Shown here: positions 9,128 to 18,356 of the stretch, one piece after another
How the letters are laid out: every line of letters begins with the position of its first letter
Numbering within the stretch: the first letter of the stretch is position 1
Assembly: GCA_949284685.1 (NCBI GenBank)
Contig: CASDWE010000003.1
Coordinates: forward strand, 92,612-156,611
Source of the DNA: an uncultured bacterium
GTDB taxonomy: Bacteria; Bacillota_I; Bacilli_A; RFN20; CAG-826
DNA: 64,000 nt
Reading direction: 5' to 3'
Made by a program: the position numbers and the translations under genes
The notes under the pieces: generated by a model
Database searches by the model: none
What the model saw: the letters and a program-made list of their open reading frames with translations, nothing else
Told to the model about the DNA's origin: nothing

Positions 9128-10687
9128 TTAGCTCGGATTATTAAAATATTTATTAACAAGAAATTGAACACGACTTGTACCATGGTAATTATGGAGCGAA
9201 ATTGTGCCATAAAGATCGACCATTGAACCATTTTTAAAGAAATCATCATCGATATTAAAAGCAACAATTTGACTGAAAATTGATAAATTTGTAATTATGT
9301 GTTTTCTTGTTTTATTCAATTGCAAAAATGATTTGCTTACATTACAAATTTTAAATATTGGAGGTTTAAATTCTTCACCAAATGGTGAAAAGCTCTCCAC
9401 TAAACGACAAAGAGATAAATTGATGTCGCTAATTGAAATCTCAATAGATTTGAAAGGTTTTTGAATTTGTATATTTTTTTGACAAATCGAGATGATTTTT
9501 TCTTTAAATTCATTATATTTGTCTTTTTTTATCGTCACACCCCCTGCAAAAGCATGACCGCCATAATTAATTAATAAATTCTCAACATTTTTTAATAATT
9601 CAATCGCATCATAACCTTCGTCGACACGTATTGAGCCTTTTAAGATTGTAGAATCATTACTGTCATATGTAAAAATAATTGTTGGTTTATGATAAATATT
9701 TAAAACTTTATTAGCGAGCAAGCCAACCATGCCTTCTTCAATATCATAAATAGATACAATCGCACTGCTATCAGTGTCGCTTTCATCAATTGAAATATTT
9801 TTCGATATAAATTTTCTTTGTTCGTTAATACTATATATATCTTTATAAATTTGTTTTATTAAATCTTTATCATCAGAAGTTAAAAACTTTATTAAACAAT
9901 TGATTTTATTAGTTTTTAATAAACGCCCTACCGCATTAATTTTTGGTGCCATTTTCATTTGTATGCATAAATAATTAAATACATCATCTTCTTTTAATAA
10001 ATCTAAGGCGTAATATTTGTTGTTTTCGTATAAAGAAGACGCTAAACGCACAATATCACGATTAAAATCTTTTAATGGCATCATATCGCTAATTACTGAA
10101 ATAGCTCCTAATATCAATAAATAAACATCGATTTTTTTTAAAATGGCATATGACACCATAAAGGAACAAAATCCAGCACTTGTAGCGATTTGTGAAAAAT
10201 TGGAGACTAATGGATGTATTATCGCATCAGCGTCAGGCAAAACATCTCCTGGCTTATGATGATCGATGATTATAACTTTTATATTGTTGTCTTTTAAATA
10301 TTTAATTTCTTCATTAGCAACAATGCCATTATCACAAAGAATTACTAATTTATAACCCTTTTCAATAATTTGTTTAGCACGTTGAATATTTATACCATAC
10401 CCATCAATGTAGCGGGAGGGAATATAATAACCAACATCCTTATTCAAATAAGAAAACATTTTAACTAAAATCGATGTTGCCATGATACCATCGCAATCAT
10501 AATCACCATAGATCATAATTTTTTCATCATTTGCTAAAGAATAATTTACAATATCAAAAACTTTATCCATATCTTTAAATGAATACGGATTTTTAATATC
10601 AGAAAGTGATAATTCTCTAGTTAAATAGTCATAATCACTTAACGATAAATTGTAATATGATAATAATTTTTCAAATAAAGTATCCAT
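9128..10687 (-). CDS. recJ: Single-stranded-DNA exonuclease RecJ
   Basis: 519 residues, DHH superfamily. Motifs in order: IYGDYDCDGIMATSIL (metal-binding DxD), LCDNG, the DHH-containing IIDHHKPG, and later the DHHA1 glycine-rich GGHAFAGGVTI. A C-terminal OB-like domain follows (VDLYGTISLHNYHG). This 5'-3' exonuclease acts in mismatch and recombination repair. It is shorter than Bacillus or E. coli RecJ because the C-terminal extension is missing, so a short RecJ-type protein is the safest call; the D-C-D and DHH metal ligands distinguish it from inactive relatives. A terminator separates it from secDF. Confidence 0.9.
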   Translation of the reverse strand: MDTLFEKLLSYYNLSLSDYDYLTRELSLSDIKNPYSFKDMDKVFDIVNYSLANDEKIMIYGDYDCDGIMATSILVKMFSYLNKDVGYYIPSRYIDGYGINIQRAKQIIEKGYKLVILCDNGIVANEEIKYLKDNNIKVIIIDHHKPGDVLPDADAIIHPLVSNFSQIATSAGFCSFMVSYAILKKIDVYLLILGAISVISDMMPLKDFNRDIVRLASSLYENNKYYALDLLKEDDVFNYLCIQMKMAPKINAVGRLLKTNKINCLIKFLTSDDKDLIKQIYKDIYSINEQRKFISKNISIDESDTDSSAIVSIYDIEEGMVGLLANKVLNIYHKPTIIFTYDSNDSTILKGSIRVDEGYDAIELLKNVENLLINYGGHAFAGGVTIKKDKYNEFKEKIISICQKNIQIQKPFKSIEISISDINLSLCRLVESFSPFGEEFKPPIFKICNVSKSFLQLNKTRKHIITNLSIFSQIVAFNIDDDFFKNGSMVDLYGTISLHNYHGTSRVQFLVNKYFNNPS

Positions 10688-10690
10688 AAA

Positions 10691-10717
10691 TTTTAAAAAG
10701 ACTGCGTTAAGCAGTCT
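10691..10717 (-). terminator. Rho-independent terminator after secDF
   Basis: Stem AGACTGC/GCAGTCT with a five-base loop (10699-10717), followed on the minus strand by a T-run. It lies between the secDF stop and the recJ start. Confidence 0.85.
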
Positions 10718-10725
10718 ATATTATT

Positions 10726-13365
10726 TTAGTCATTAATTCCAATAAATATAGCTTCCTCAGGTTCGCTAGATTTAACTTTTGGAGTTTTTTTATGTTTTCG
10801 TTTGATTTTAAGATTTGGCAATTTGATATTCAATTTACGCATAATTTTATAAATGAACATATAAACAGGACCAAAACAAGTTAAAATCAAAGCCAAGCCC
10901 ACTATTAATCCAACAAAGGCAAACAAATAATAGTTGGAAGTTGCTAAAGGTCCAAAGCCAAAATTATTTAAACATAAATAGGCAACAATAATTCCGGCAA
11001 CCGCAATAGTGCTCACACTTAAAGAAACGGCTTTATTCATTATTTCGACACGTTTTTCAACGCTGTTATCCTTGCTTCTAACCAATTCATCTTTGACCAT
11101 TTCTTTATCTTTGTTAGCAAATAATGTCATTAACAAATAACTAACAGCAATAATAAGTGGTAAAGCAATAAATAAATCTAAACCGACGCTGATGCGAGTT
11201 AAGACAAATACTCCAACGCTAATAAATCCAATTACTCCGCTAAATAAGACAGTTGCTAATCCTTTTGATAATCCATAGCGAAGTGTCAAATACAATGACA
11301 TAAATCCAATTGCCACAGCACTCGCCACTACAATCCAAATATAGTCTGGTTGTTGAGCGTTAACATGTCTTGTCATTTTAACAGATGCCATAGCATTAGC
11401 GTCGACGTTTGCGTTTTCAATATAATCGACATATAAATTGTTCAACGTATCTTGATAACCATCATCTAAATTGAGTTTTGCCATTTGTTCACCATCAATT
11501 GGACGATTTAAATCAACGACGATATATGTATAATTTGTTGTTACACCTTCGATAACTTCTTCACGAGAATATATTGTCATATATTCATTAAGATTAGTGC
11601 CTTCTTCAAACAAATCTTCATATGTTGTTTCTTCATTTTCCTCATAAACTAATTGAGTGTTTTTCAATAAATTTTCCACATAAGAAAGATTGACAGATGA
11701 ATTATTTGTTGTTGTTTCGAAATATAAATATGTATTTCCTTGTGAATAAGTTCCTGGGTTAAAAATTGTTCCGTTATCTAAAACACCAAAGGTGATAGAG
11801 CCAGCAATAGATGCGGCAAACAAAATTAATCCAACAATCATAAATGGTTTTTTATGTTTGGTAAAATTAGTATTTTGGAATGTTCCATAAAAAGATTGTT
11901 TTTCTTCATTTAAAATATTTGGAACATTTTCATTTTTAACACCAATGACACTATATTTATTTGTAAATTTTGTAGTGTTAGTTAATAACCACATCAATGC
12001 TTTTAATCCTAATGTATTTAAAAGCAATGAAGCAATTCCACCAAAAACACATACAGCAGCAAATGAAATCATCATTTCACCACCTAGCCAATAAAATATC
12101 GCGCCAATAATAACTAATAAAACATTTAAATCAACTATTGGAAGCAAGGCTCTTTTTGCACCTTCCGCGTTAGCTTTTTTAAGTGAACGTCCACGATAAC
12201 ATTCTTCTTTTACTTTATTGATATAAACAACACCGCACACAACACTGACAATAGCCACCAATGCTAATCCAACAACCATTGCGGTATTAAATTCAACTGT
12301 AAATAAAATTGAAAATAAAAGTGCAAGGTAAGTTGAACCTATACCTAAAGTAGCAATAGCAAGTGCAGCCCAACGATAAAATGCTGCTAATAACAAAGAT
12401 AAAATTAAAATTGCAAATAATGTAGCAATTAATGTTCTAGACATAGCAACAGTTTCTCTCATGCCATAAGAAATAATATTTTCAAAATAAGCAGGAACTG
12501 TTTTTTCAAAAATAAATGTGACATCATATGGCAATTCATCACTATTTAAGAGATTGACATAATAATTTGCAATTTGTGTACCATTACTTACATCATTAGT
12601 TGTAATAGATCCATCGCCATCTGTATCGATATTCACGCTACTAGCGATTGCCGTATGAGTATCATCACTCCAAATTCTTGAAATATCAAATTGCATGAGC
12701 AATTTATCGGCTTTATCTTCATCATAATCATCACTTGAAGATATTAATTCAGAAATAGTATCAGTTTCTTCATTAAAGTTGTAAGCTAAATAAACATAAG
12801 TAGCAGTATCTTCAGTAGTTTCCCCTTCTTCTTCGGTTGAAGTATTATTGTTTGCTTCTTCTTGCAATCTTTCCGCTTCTTCTATAACAGCTTGAAATTC
12901 TTCACTTTCACTATTAATTGGAATGACAACGGTTGGATAATGATTAACAAAAGTCACATAACTTTCGCGTGAAGTATCCATAAATTCATCACCAATGGCG
13001 ACTGTATTTGAACTAGTACCAAGAGCAAAAGCACCATTAAATGACAAATATGTTTCGATTTGTTCATAATATGCGGTTTGTTCTTCGCTTAAAACAACTT
13101 CTACAATATCATTACCTTGGGTATAAATATCATATCTTGTTTCGCCATATGTATTTAATCTTTGTTCCATAATACTAGCAATTTCGCTAGAAGCGTCTTC
13201 AGGAAGGACGCTATCATCATCGGTGCTAGAAAGTTGGAAAGTTAAAGATTTGCCATCAGCGTATTCAATATTTGTATGACTTTTTAAAAAAGCGGTATTA
13301 AATGTGACGCCAACTGCGGTTAATCCAAGAACAGATAAGGCTAAATAAGCAATAAATCTTCTCAT
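10726..13365 (-). CDS. secDF: Protein translocase subunit SecDF (fused SecD-SecF)
   Basis: About 879 residues, longer than Bacillus SecDF (about 740). An N-terminal membrane segment (RRFIAYLALSVLGLTAVGV) is followed by a large extracellular P1-type domain with an acidic, low-complexity insertion (NNNTSTEEEGETTED), six membrane segments, then the SecF half with its own extracellular loop and six more segments. SecDF uses the proton or sodium gradient to pull secreted proteins from the SecYEG channel. I start at ATG 13365, which has an AAGGAATTGAG site; the longer frame begins at an unsupported TTG. Conservation of the P1 domain is weak by eye, so the family call rests on topology and the SecF region. 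Confidence 0.85.
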   Translation of the reverse strand: MRRFIAYLALSVLGLTAVGVTFNTAFLKSHTNIEYADGKSLTFQLSSTDDDSVLPEDASSEIASIMEQRLNTYGETRYDIYTQGNDIVEVVLSEEQTAYYEQIETYLSFNGAFALGTSSNTVAIGDEFMDTSRESYVTFVNHYPTVVIPINSESEEFQAVIEEAERLQEEANNNTSTEEEGETTEDTATYVYLAYNFNEETDTISELISSSDDYDEDKADKLLMQFDISRIWSDDTHTAIASSVNIDTDGDGSITTNDVSNGTQIANYYVNLLNSDELPYDVTFIFEKTVPAYFENIISYGMRETVAMSRTLIATLFAILILSLLLAAFYRWAALAIATLGIGSTYLALLFSILFTVEFNTAMVVGLALVAIVSVVCGVVYINKVKEECYRGRSLKKANAEGAKRALLPIVDLNVLLVIIGAIFYWLGGEMMISFAAVCVFGGIASLLLNTLGLKALMWLLTNTTKFTNKYSVIGVKNENVPNILNEEKQSFYGTFQNTNFTKHKKPFMIVGLILFAASIAGSITFGVLDNGTIFNPGTYSQGNTYLYFETTTNNSSVNLSYVENLLKNTQLVYEENEETTYEDLFEEGTNLNEYMTIYSREEVIEGVTTNYTYIVVDLNRPIDGEQMAKLNLDDGYQDTLNNLYVDYIENANVDANAMASVKMTRHVNAQQPDYIWIVVASAVAIGFMSLYLTLRYGLSKGLATVLFSGVIGFISVGVFVLTRISVGLDLFIALPLIIAVSYLLMTLFANKDKEMVKDELVRSKDNSVEKRVEIMNKAVSLSVSTIAVAGIIVAYLCLNNFGFGPLATSNYYLFAFVGLIVGLALILTCFGPVYMFIYKIMRKLNIKLPNLKIKRKHKKTPKVKSSEPEEAIFIGIND

Positions 13366-13469
13366 AAATCTCAATTCCTTTTTAATCAATAAAATCCATA
13401 TAAAATAATCGCATAAAATATGCTTTTATAATTTACAACAAAAGTAAGTATTTTTCAACAATTTATTTA

Positions 13470-14477
13470 TTAAAATAAATTACCTTGATAATCGATTTTT
13501 AAATGTTTGTATGCTTTATTTGTTACAACTCGCCCTTTACTAGTTCTATTAATAAAGCCGATTTGTATTAAATATGGTTCATAAACATCTTCTAAGTTGG
13601 TTGTTTCTTCTCCAATTGCACTTGCGATGGCTTCAACACCAACAGGACCACCTTTATACCTATCAATAATTGTTTGTAAATATCTAATATCGACATCATC
13701 TAATCCAAGCGGATCAACTTTTAAAGCATTAAGAGCTTTCAATGCATGTTCCAAATTTATATCATCATAACCTTCATAATTTGCAAAATCACGAACACGT
13801 CTAAATAAACGATTAGCAATTCTAGGTGTTCCACGACTTCTTTTAGCTATTTCATAACTAGCGTCATCTTCAATTTTACAATTATAAACTTTCGCTGTTC
13901 TTTTGACGATTTGATTTATTTCATCGACAGTATAAAAATTTATTTTTTCGCATATACCAAATCTAGCTCTTAATGGAGATGATAAATCTCCAGCCCGTGT
14001 TGTTGCACCAATTAAAGTAAAAGGAGCAATATCAATTGTTAATGTTTTCGCGGAAGTTTCACGCGACACCACTAAAGAAATTGTATAATCTTCCATTGCT
14101 TGATATAAAATTTCTTCCACGACACGAGGTAAACGATGTATTTCATCAATAAATAATACTTCGCCAGGTTCTAAATCTGTTAATATCGTTGCTAAATCGC
14201 CAGCTTTTTCAATTGAAGGTCCACTGATGACACGAATTTTTGCATGCATTTCATTTGCAATGACGTGAGCTAAGGTCGTTTTACCAAGACCAGGAGGACC
14301 ATAAAACAAACAATGATCAAGACATTCACTTCGATGCAAGGCAGCGTAAATAAAAACACGAAGATTGCTTTTTAAATGTGTTTGTCCGACGTACTCATCA
14401 AGAGTTTGAGGGCGCAAAGAAATTTCTTCTGTCTCTTCTTCTTTATTTAAATGATTATCCATTAATCTTTTTTTCAT
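13470..14477 (-). CDS. ruvB: Holliday junction branch-migration helicase RuvB
   Basis: 335 residues. AAA+ motor with Walker A GPPGLGKTT (about 60-68), Walker B LFIDEIHRL, sensor 1 GATTRAG, arginine-finger region SPLRARFG and the C-terminal winged helix (VGVEAIASAIGEE, GFINRTSKGRV). RuvB rings drive branch migration with RuvA. Its ATG overlaps the ruvA TAA by one base (TAATG), indicating translational coupling. A second in-frame ATG five codons in is also possible. Confidence 0.98.
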   Translation of the reverse strand: MKKRLMDNHLNKEEETEEISLRPQTLDEYVGQTHLKSNLRVFIYAALHRSECLDHCLFYGPPGLGKTTLAHVIANEMHAKIRVISGPSIEKAGDLATILTDLEPGEVLFIDEIHRLPRVVEEILYQAMEDYTISLVVSRETSAKTLTIDIAPFTLIGATTRAGDLSSPLRARFGICEKINFYTVDEINQIVKRTAKVYNCKIEDDASYEIAKRSRGTPRIANRLFRRVRDFANYEGYDDINLEHALKALNALKVDPLGLDDVDIRYLQTIIDRYKGGPVGVEAIASAIGEETTNLEDVYEPYLIQIGFINRTSKGRVVTNKAYKHLKIDYQGNLF

Positions 14478-15031
14478 TATTTTTTCCTCAAGTTTTTAAG
14501 TGCTAAGGCTAATATTTCTTCATTAGTAGCGTTTTCAATATTAATTTGTGCTAATACATTTTCGATTTGAGTATTTTTAAATCCTAGTTGTTTTAATGCT
14601 TGTTTAACATCTTCGTATTGTTCGGGATTTCCCTTTTCGCCAGTTAATTGACCTTTTAAATCTAAAATGATTTGACTCGCGGCTTTTTGCCCAATGCCTG
14701 GTAGTCTTTTTAAATACGCAACATTGTTGCTAGCAATAGCTTTCATTAACATATCTGGTGTCGTCATAGACAAAGCATTGATTGCCAATTTTGGACCAAT
14801 TCCCTTGACATTAATCAAAGACATAAAAGCTTGTTTTTCTAAAAGATTATTAAATCCAATAAGATATTGTTCATCTTCTCTAACAACTAAATAAGTGTAA
14901 ACAAAAGATTCTTCGTTAAGAATAAATTCATCAGGATGAGAAACAATAATTTGATATCCGACCCCATTAACATCGATTACAATAAATTGTTTGTCTTTAT
15001 AAATAATTTTTCCTTTTAAAGAATAATACAT
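14477..15031 (-). CDS. ruvA: Holliday junction DNA-binding protein RuvA
   Basis: 184 residues. An N-terminal OB domain (MYYSLKGKIIYKD), two helix-hairpin-helix motifs (INVKGIGPKLAINAL and LKRLPGIGQKAASQIILDLKG) and the C-terminal RuvB-contacting domain III (KQALKQLGFKNTQIENVLAQI) are all visible. It tetramerises on four-way junctions and loads RuvB. It follows obg by 26 bases with a ribosome site in the gap (GAGG-type), and stops into the ruvB start. No ruvC is present, as usual in Firmicutes, where RecU fills that role. Confidence 0.98.
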   Translation of the reverse strand: MYYSLKGKIIYKDKQFIVIDVNGVGYQIIVSHPDEFILNEESFVYTYLVVREDEQYLIGFNNLLEKQAFMSLINVKGIGPKLAINALSMTTPDMLMKAIASNNVAYLKRLPGIGQKAASQIILDLKGQLTGEKGNPEQYEDVKQALKQLGFKNTQIENVLAQINIENATNEEILALALKNLRKK

Positions 15032-15057
15032 TTTGTTTACCTCTTATAATTATTATT

Positions 15058-16326
15058 TTAGTTTATATATTCGAATTCAAAATCACATAATATAACTGTA
15101 TCGCCATTTTTAGCTCCTAATTGTTCTAATCTGTCATCGACACCAATATGTCGTAAATGGGAAATTAATTTTAAAATTCCTTCATCGGTTGATAGATTAA
15201 TCATCGCATAATATTTTTCGATTTTTTCCCCATAAATTCTAAATGTATTCGAATTTACTTTTTCAATATTAAACGATTCTTCTTCTTGTAATGAATAAAC
15301 TTTAATTGTTTCTTTTTCTTGCAAATCTTCTAGTGTCAAATTTGGACAATCTTGCAATTTCAAATAACATCCTTTTTTAAATTCATCGATATTTTCATTT
15401 GTTAAACAACTAATTGGATAAATTTTAGCTTTGACTTTGCTTTTAAATTCTTTTAATAAATCAAGCGCTCCATCTTCATCCATCTTACTAGCAACAATTA
15501 TATAAGGACGATTGATTAGATTGTATCCATATTCTTTTAACTCTTCTCGTAATTCTATAAATTGTTGATAAGGATCCATGCTTCCATCCATAGAAATTGC
15601 ATAACAAATAAGGCGACATCTTTGCACGTGTCTTAAAAATGTTAATCCTAGTCCTTTTCCTAAATGTGCCCCTTTAATTAAGCCAGGCAAATCCGCTAAA
15701 ACAAAATAATCGTTATTATTTAGATAAACCACGCCTAAATTAGGTTCGATTGTAGTAAAAGGATAATCAGCTATCTCAGGTTTTGCATTACTTATTAAAG
15801 ATAATAATGTGGATTTTCCAACGCTTGGAAAGCCAACTAACCCGACATCCGCTAGTAATTTTAATTCCAAAGTTAATTTTTTAATTTGTCCAGGCTCACC
15901 ATTTTCAGCAATTTTTGGTGCACGATTAATGCTAGATTTAAAACAAGCATTTCCTCGTCCACCTCTTCCACCCTTTGCGACCATTACCATCTTATTATTT
16001 TCATCTAAGTCAGCAAAAAAAGTATGTTCTGGTTCAATATAAATGACAGTGCCAACTGGAACATCGACAATAACATCATCCGCACATCGGCCATATTTAT
16101 TTTTAGAGCCACCTTTTTCACCATCATTTGCGATAATTACTTTTGAGTGACGAAAATTAAAAAGAGTATTTAAATTTTTATTAGCACGAAAATAAATTGA
16201 TCCACCTCGACCACCATTTCCTCCGCTTGGACCACCGAATGGAAGATATTTTTCACGCAGGAAAGCAATCATTCCGTCTCCGCCTTTTCCTGAACGAACC
16301 TCAATTTTAACTTGATCAATAAACAT
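15058..16326 (-). CDS. obgE: GTPase ObgE/CgtA
   Basis: 422 residues with the three Obg domains: a glycine-rich N-terminal Obg fold (GKGGDGMIAFLREKYLPFGGPSGGNGGRGG), a G domain with G1 GFPSVGKST (about 165), switch region PFTTIEPNLG, G3 DLPGLI and an SKMD G4, and the C-terminal OCT domain ending ILCDFEFEYIN. Obg binds the 50S subunit during assembly and responds to ppGpp. GGAG lies six bases before the ATG. In Bacillus obg also lies near the L27 gene; here a strong terminator stands between them, so it may have its own promoter. Confidence 0.97.
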   Translation of the reverse strand: MFIDQVKIEVRSGKGGDGMIAFLREKYLPFGGPSGGNGGRGGSIYFRANKNLNTLFNFRHSKVIIANDGEKGGSKNKYGRCADDVIVDVPVGTVIYIEPEHTFFADLDENNKMVMVAKGGRGGRGNACFKSSINRAPKIAENGEPGQIKKLTLELKLLADVGLVGFPSVGKSTLLSLISNAKPEIADYPFTTIEPNLGVVYLNNNDYFVLADLPGLIKGAHLGKGLGLTFLRHVQRCRLICYAISMDGSMDPYQQFIELREELKEYGYNLINRPYIIVASKMDEDGALDLLKEFKSKVKAKIYPISCLTNENIDEFKKGCYLKLQDCPNLTLEDLQEKETIKVYSLQEEESFNIEKVNSNTFRIYGEKIEKYYAMINLSTDEGILKLISHLRHIGVDDRLEQLGAKNGDTVILCDFEFEYIN

Positions 16327-16350
16327 TTTATTCTCCGAAATATATTTTAT

Positions 16351-16381
16351 AAAAAGACCACATTGTTTTCAATGTGGCTTT
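16351..16381. terminator. Bidirectional terminator after rpmA
   Basis: Eight-base stem CCACATTG/CAATGTGG (16358-16377) with a four-base loop and T-runs on both strands. It ends the rplU-prp-rpmA transcript, and any read-through into obg would have to pass it. Confidence 0.9.
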
Positions 16382-16388
16382 TATTATT

Positions 16389-16676
16389 TTATTTAGCTTC
16401 AATTACATTAACGCGAGTTCTATTTTTTCCCCAACGTTCATATTTTACAATACCAGACTTAGTAGCAAATATTGTATCATCTCCACCACGCTTTGTATTA
16501 AGTCCTGGATAAATTTTTGTTCCGCGTTGACGATAAATAATATTTCCCGCCAAAGCAAATTGACCATCAGCTTTTTTAGCACCAAGTCTTTTTGATTCAC
16601 TATCACGTCCGTTTTTAGTGGAACCGACACCCTTTTTACTAGCAAAGAGTTGTATATCTAATCTAAAGTTCATCAT
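16389..16676 (-). CDS. rpmA: 50S ribosomal protein L27 with Prp-cleaved N-terminal extension
   Basis: 95 residues. After a short leader ending in IQLFA, the mature L27 sequence begins with [20 protein letters not shown], followed by the conserved [15 protein letters not shown] core. In Firmicutes L27 carries an extension of about ten residues that the cysteine protease Prp removes at an FF-A or LF-A site before the basic N-terminus can reach the peptidyl-transferase centre; LF-A here fits that rule. The protease gene is immediately upstream (six-base gap) in the same operon. Ribosome site AAAGGA is present. Confidence 0.97.
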   Translation of the reverse strand: MMNFRLDIQLFASKKGVGSTKNGRDSESKRLGAKKADGQFALAGNIIYRQRGTKIYPGLNTKRGGDDTIFATKSGIVKYERWGKNRTRVNVIEAK

Positions 16677-16682
16677 CTTTTT

Positions 16683-16997
16683 TTATCCTTTCTTTATAAA
16701 TTCAATTTTGATATTTTTTGGATAACTTTCAGCAATTGTTTTTAAGGAAGTAATTATCGTTTCGATGACAATCTCGTCATGATACGTTAATTTTCCTTTT
16801 AATTTCAATAATGCATATCCATTTTCAAGAATCATTTCAAATTCTTGATTTTCTTTGATGGAATTAAATCCTCCAGTTAATACGCTTGATACGCCTGCAC
16901 AAATCAAATCTTGACCATGTACATCGCTTCCAGCATGACCCCTAACTATTAATGATTCAAATTCTTCGTTTTCTCCATCAATTTTTACAATAATCAT
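16683..16997 (-). CDS. prp: Ribosomal processing cysteine protease Prp (YsxB)
   Basis: 104 residues. The family signature GHAGSDVHGQDLICAGVSSVL holds the catalytic dyad His21 and Cys33, equivalent to His22 and Cys34 of the Staphylococcus enzyme. It sits between rplU and rpmA exactly as in other Firmicutes and should cleave the N-terminal extension of L27. The ATG follows the rplU stop by two bases, so its translation is probably coupled. Length is typical. Confidence 0.96.
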   Translation of the reverse strand: MIIVKIDGENEEFESLIVRGHAGSDVHGQDLICAGVSSVLTGGFNSIKENQEFEMILENGYALLKLKGKLTYHDEIVIETIITSLKTIAESYPKNIKIEFIKKG

Positions 16998-16999
16998 AT

Positions 17000-17308
17000 T
17001 TAAGCATTAATACTTTCAATGACTAAGCATGTATATGGTTGACGATGACCTAAAGTTTTGCGTTCATTGTGCTTGGCTTTGTATTTGTAAATACGAATTT
17101 TTTTACCTAAGCCGTGCTTTTCCACTTTAGCGACAACGCTGGCGCCTTTGACATATGGTTTACCGACTTTATTAGATTTATCGCTTACCAATAACACTTT
17201 ATCAAAGGTATAAGACGCTCCTGATTCAACATCAAGTTTTTCAACATAAATTTTTGAACCAACTTCAACGCGTACTTGTTTACCACCAGTTTCGATAATT
17301 GCGTACAT
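17000..17308 (-). CDS. rplU: 50S ribosomal protein L21
   Basis: 102 residues, the usual length. Recognisable N-terminus [17 protein letters not shown], the central [19 protein letters not shown] stretch and the C-terminal [16 protein letters not shown] segment (here [13 protein letters not shown]) that binds 23S rRNA. First gene of the rplU-prp-rpmA operon, with a strong AGGAGGA ribosome site. The leader upstream carries an L21-type structured element and a near-consensus promoter. Confidence 0.98.
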   Translation of the reverse strand: MYAIIETGGKQVRVEVGSKIYVEKLDVESGASYTFDKVLLVSDKSNKVGKPYVKGASVVAKVEKHGLGKKIRIYKYKAKHNERKTLGHRQPYTCLVIESINA

Positions 17309-17412
17309 AAATGTCCTCCTTTTTTTAAACTAATGACTCGCTTTCAAGGTATAATGCATAGCATTAATTTATAACCTTTTTAAGGCGGTTGTAGCCAAAT
17401 ATAGGCGACAAC
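17309..17412 (-). promoter_or_regulatory. Structured 5' leader of rplU (L21 leader candidate)
   Basis: The predicted transcript starts near 17412 and its first bases form a hairpin: GTTGTCGCC pairs with GGCTACAAC (17388-17396 with 17404-17412, one mismatch). Further paired segments follow before the AGGAGGA site. Leaders of this kind upstream of rplU are known in Firmicutes (Rfam L21 leader) and allow autoregulation by L21. Assignment to that family is from position and hairpin, not from a covariance search. Confidence 0.6.
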
Positions 17413-17418
17413 GAGAGT

Positions 17419-17447
17419 AATATAACATCAGTTATATATTTTGTCAA
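17419..17447 (-). promoter_or_regulatory. Near-consensus sigma-A promoter of the rplU operon
   Basis: Perfect -35 TTGACA (17442-17447), 17-base spacer, -10 TATATT (17419-17424) on the minus strand, in the gap after radC. Start predicted at about 17412. It is the best match to consensus I saw in the window, in keeping with a ribosomal-protein operon. Confidence 0.85.
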
Positions 17448-17448
17448 A

Positions 17449-18141
17449 TTATATTTGATTTTCTAAAAATGAAAAATAACCATTTGGATAAATTACGATA
17501 TGATCTACTAGTAAAATTTTCTCCTTTTTTGCTTTGTTTTTCAATTCGTAAGTAAATAAAATATCTTCATCGCTTGGATAAGGATAATTTTCGATATGAT
17601 TATGCAATAAAATAAATTTGCTTTTACGTTCTTTTTTAATGAATTTTATTATTTCTTGGCTAGAAACATAAACATATTTTTCACTGCCTTGATAAATTAA
17701 TGTTTCATTAACAATTTTGTTTTGATAGTTAAGTAAAATAATGAAGACTAACTCTTGATTTTTATTATTTAATAGGTTTTGATATTTATTTGTTAAATAG
17801 GTTAAATTATCCTTATAAAGAAAAAAGGAATTTTTCACATTTATTCTTTTATAAAATTCAAAAATAGTTTTTAGTAAAAGTGCTTTATTTTTATTAATTC
17901 CTTTAATGCTAATAAGTCTTTCATAATCCATACTTATTACATTGATCAACCCACCATTTTGATAATATATTTCATGAGCAAGTTGCAATACATTTTTATT
18001 TTTATAACCGCTGTTTAAAATAATAGCAAATAATTCAATATCGCTCAAAGTTTCAATTCCATACCGCAAAGCTTTTTCTTTAGGACGCTCAATTATCGGC
18101 AAATCCTTTATTTTATAATTTATTCCCAAGTAAATTTCCAC
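17449..18141 (-). CDS. radC: RadC/JAB-domain protein
   Basis: About 230 residues. N-terminal RadC segment (IKDLPIIERPKEKALRYGIETLSDIELFAIIL) with a helix-hairpin-helix-like ISIKGINKNKA, then the JAB/MPN domain with the complete JAMM metal motif: His180, His182, Ser190 and Asp193 (HNHIENYPYPSDED). RadC was once linked to DNA repair, but its real substrate remains unsettled. Start is uncertain: GTG 18141 overlaps the upstream peptide gene by 22 bases, while TTG 18129 has a GGTGG site eight bases before it and gives a more typical N-terminus. Likely co-transcribed with that peptide gene. Confidence 0.88.
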   Translation of the reverse strand: MEIYLGINYKIKDLPIIERPKEKALRYGIETLSDIELFAIILNSGYKNKNVLQLAHEIYYQNGGLINVISMDYERLISIKGINKNKALLLKTIFEFYKRINVKNSFFLYKDNLTYLTNKYQNLLNNKNQELVFIILLNYQNKIVNETLIYQGSEKYVYVSSQEIIKFIKKERKSKFILLHNHIENYPYPSDEDILFTYELKNKAKKEKILLVDHIVIYPNGYFSFLENQI

Positions 18142-18305
18142 CCACCAGGAATTGTAACATTTGCTTCGTTTGACAAAAATAATCGATAAATAATAACGGC
18201 GACAACTGCAACTGCAATAACTGCCATGACTGTTGTTAGTGTAATAGCTTCACCAACATAATGTTGTTTTAATTCTTCATCACTTAAAATTCTTAATTTA
18301 TTCAT
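18120..18305 (-). CDS. Small single-pass membrane peptide with double-glycine-like leader
   Basis: 61 residues. Residues 5-18 (RILSDEELKQHYVG) resemble the double-glycine leader consensus LSxxELxxIxGG of bacteriocins and peptide pheromones, with VG at the cleavage position. A strongly hydrophobic segment follows (about residues 22-44), then a short polar stretch and the C-terminal IPGGWKFTWE. A very strong AGGAGG site with seven-base spacing supports real, high translation. It lies between valS and radC and overlaps radC. No immunity gene or peptide exporter is next to it. It could equally be a simple small membrane protein; function unknown. Confidence 0.7.
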   Translation of the reverse strand: MNKLRILSDEELKQHYVGEAITLTTVMAVIAVAVVAVIIYRLFLSNEANVTIPGGWKFTWE

Positions 18306-18356
18306 TTTTTTCCTCCTAATTACTTATAGAGAAAAAACAAATGAAAAACTAAAAAA

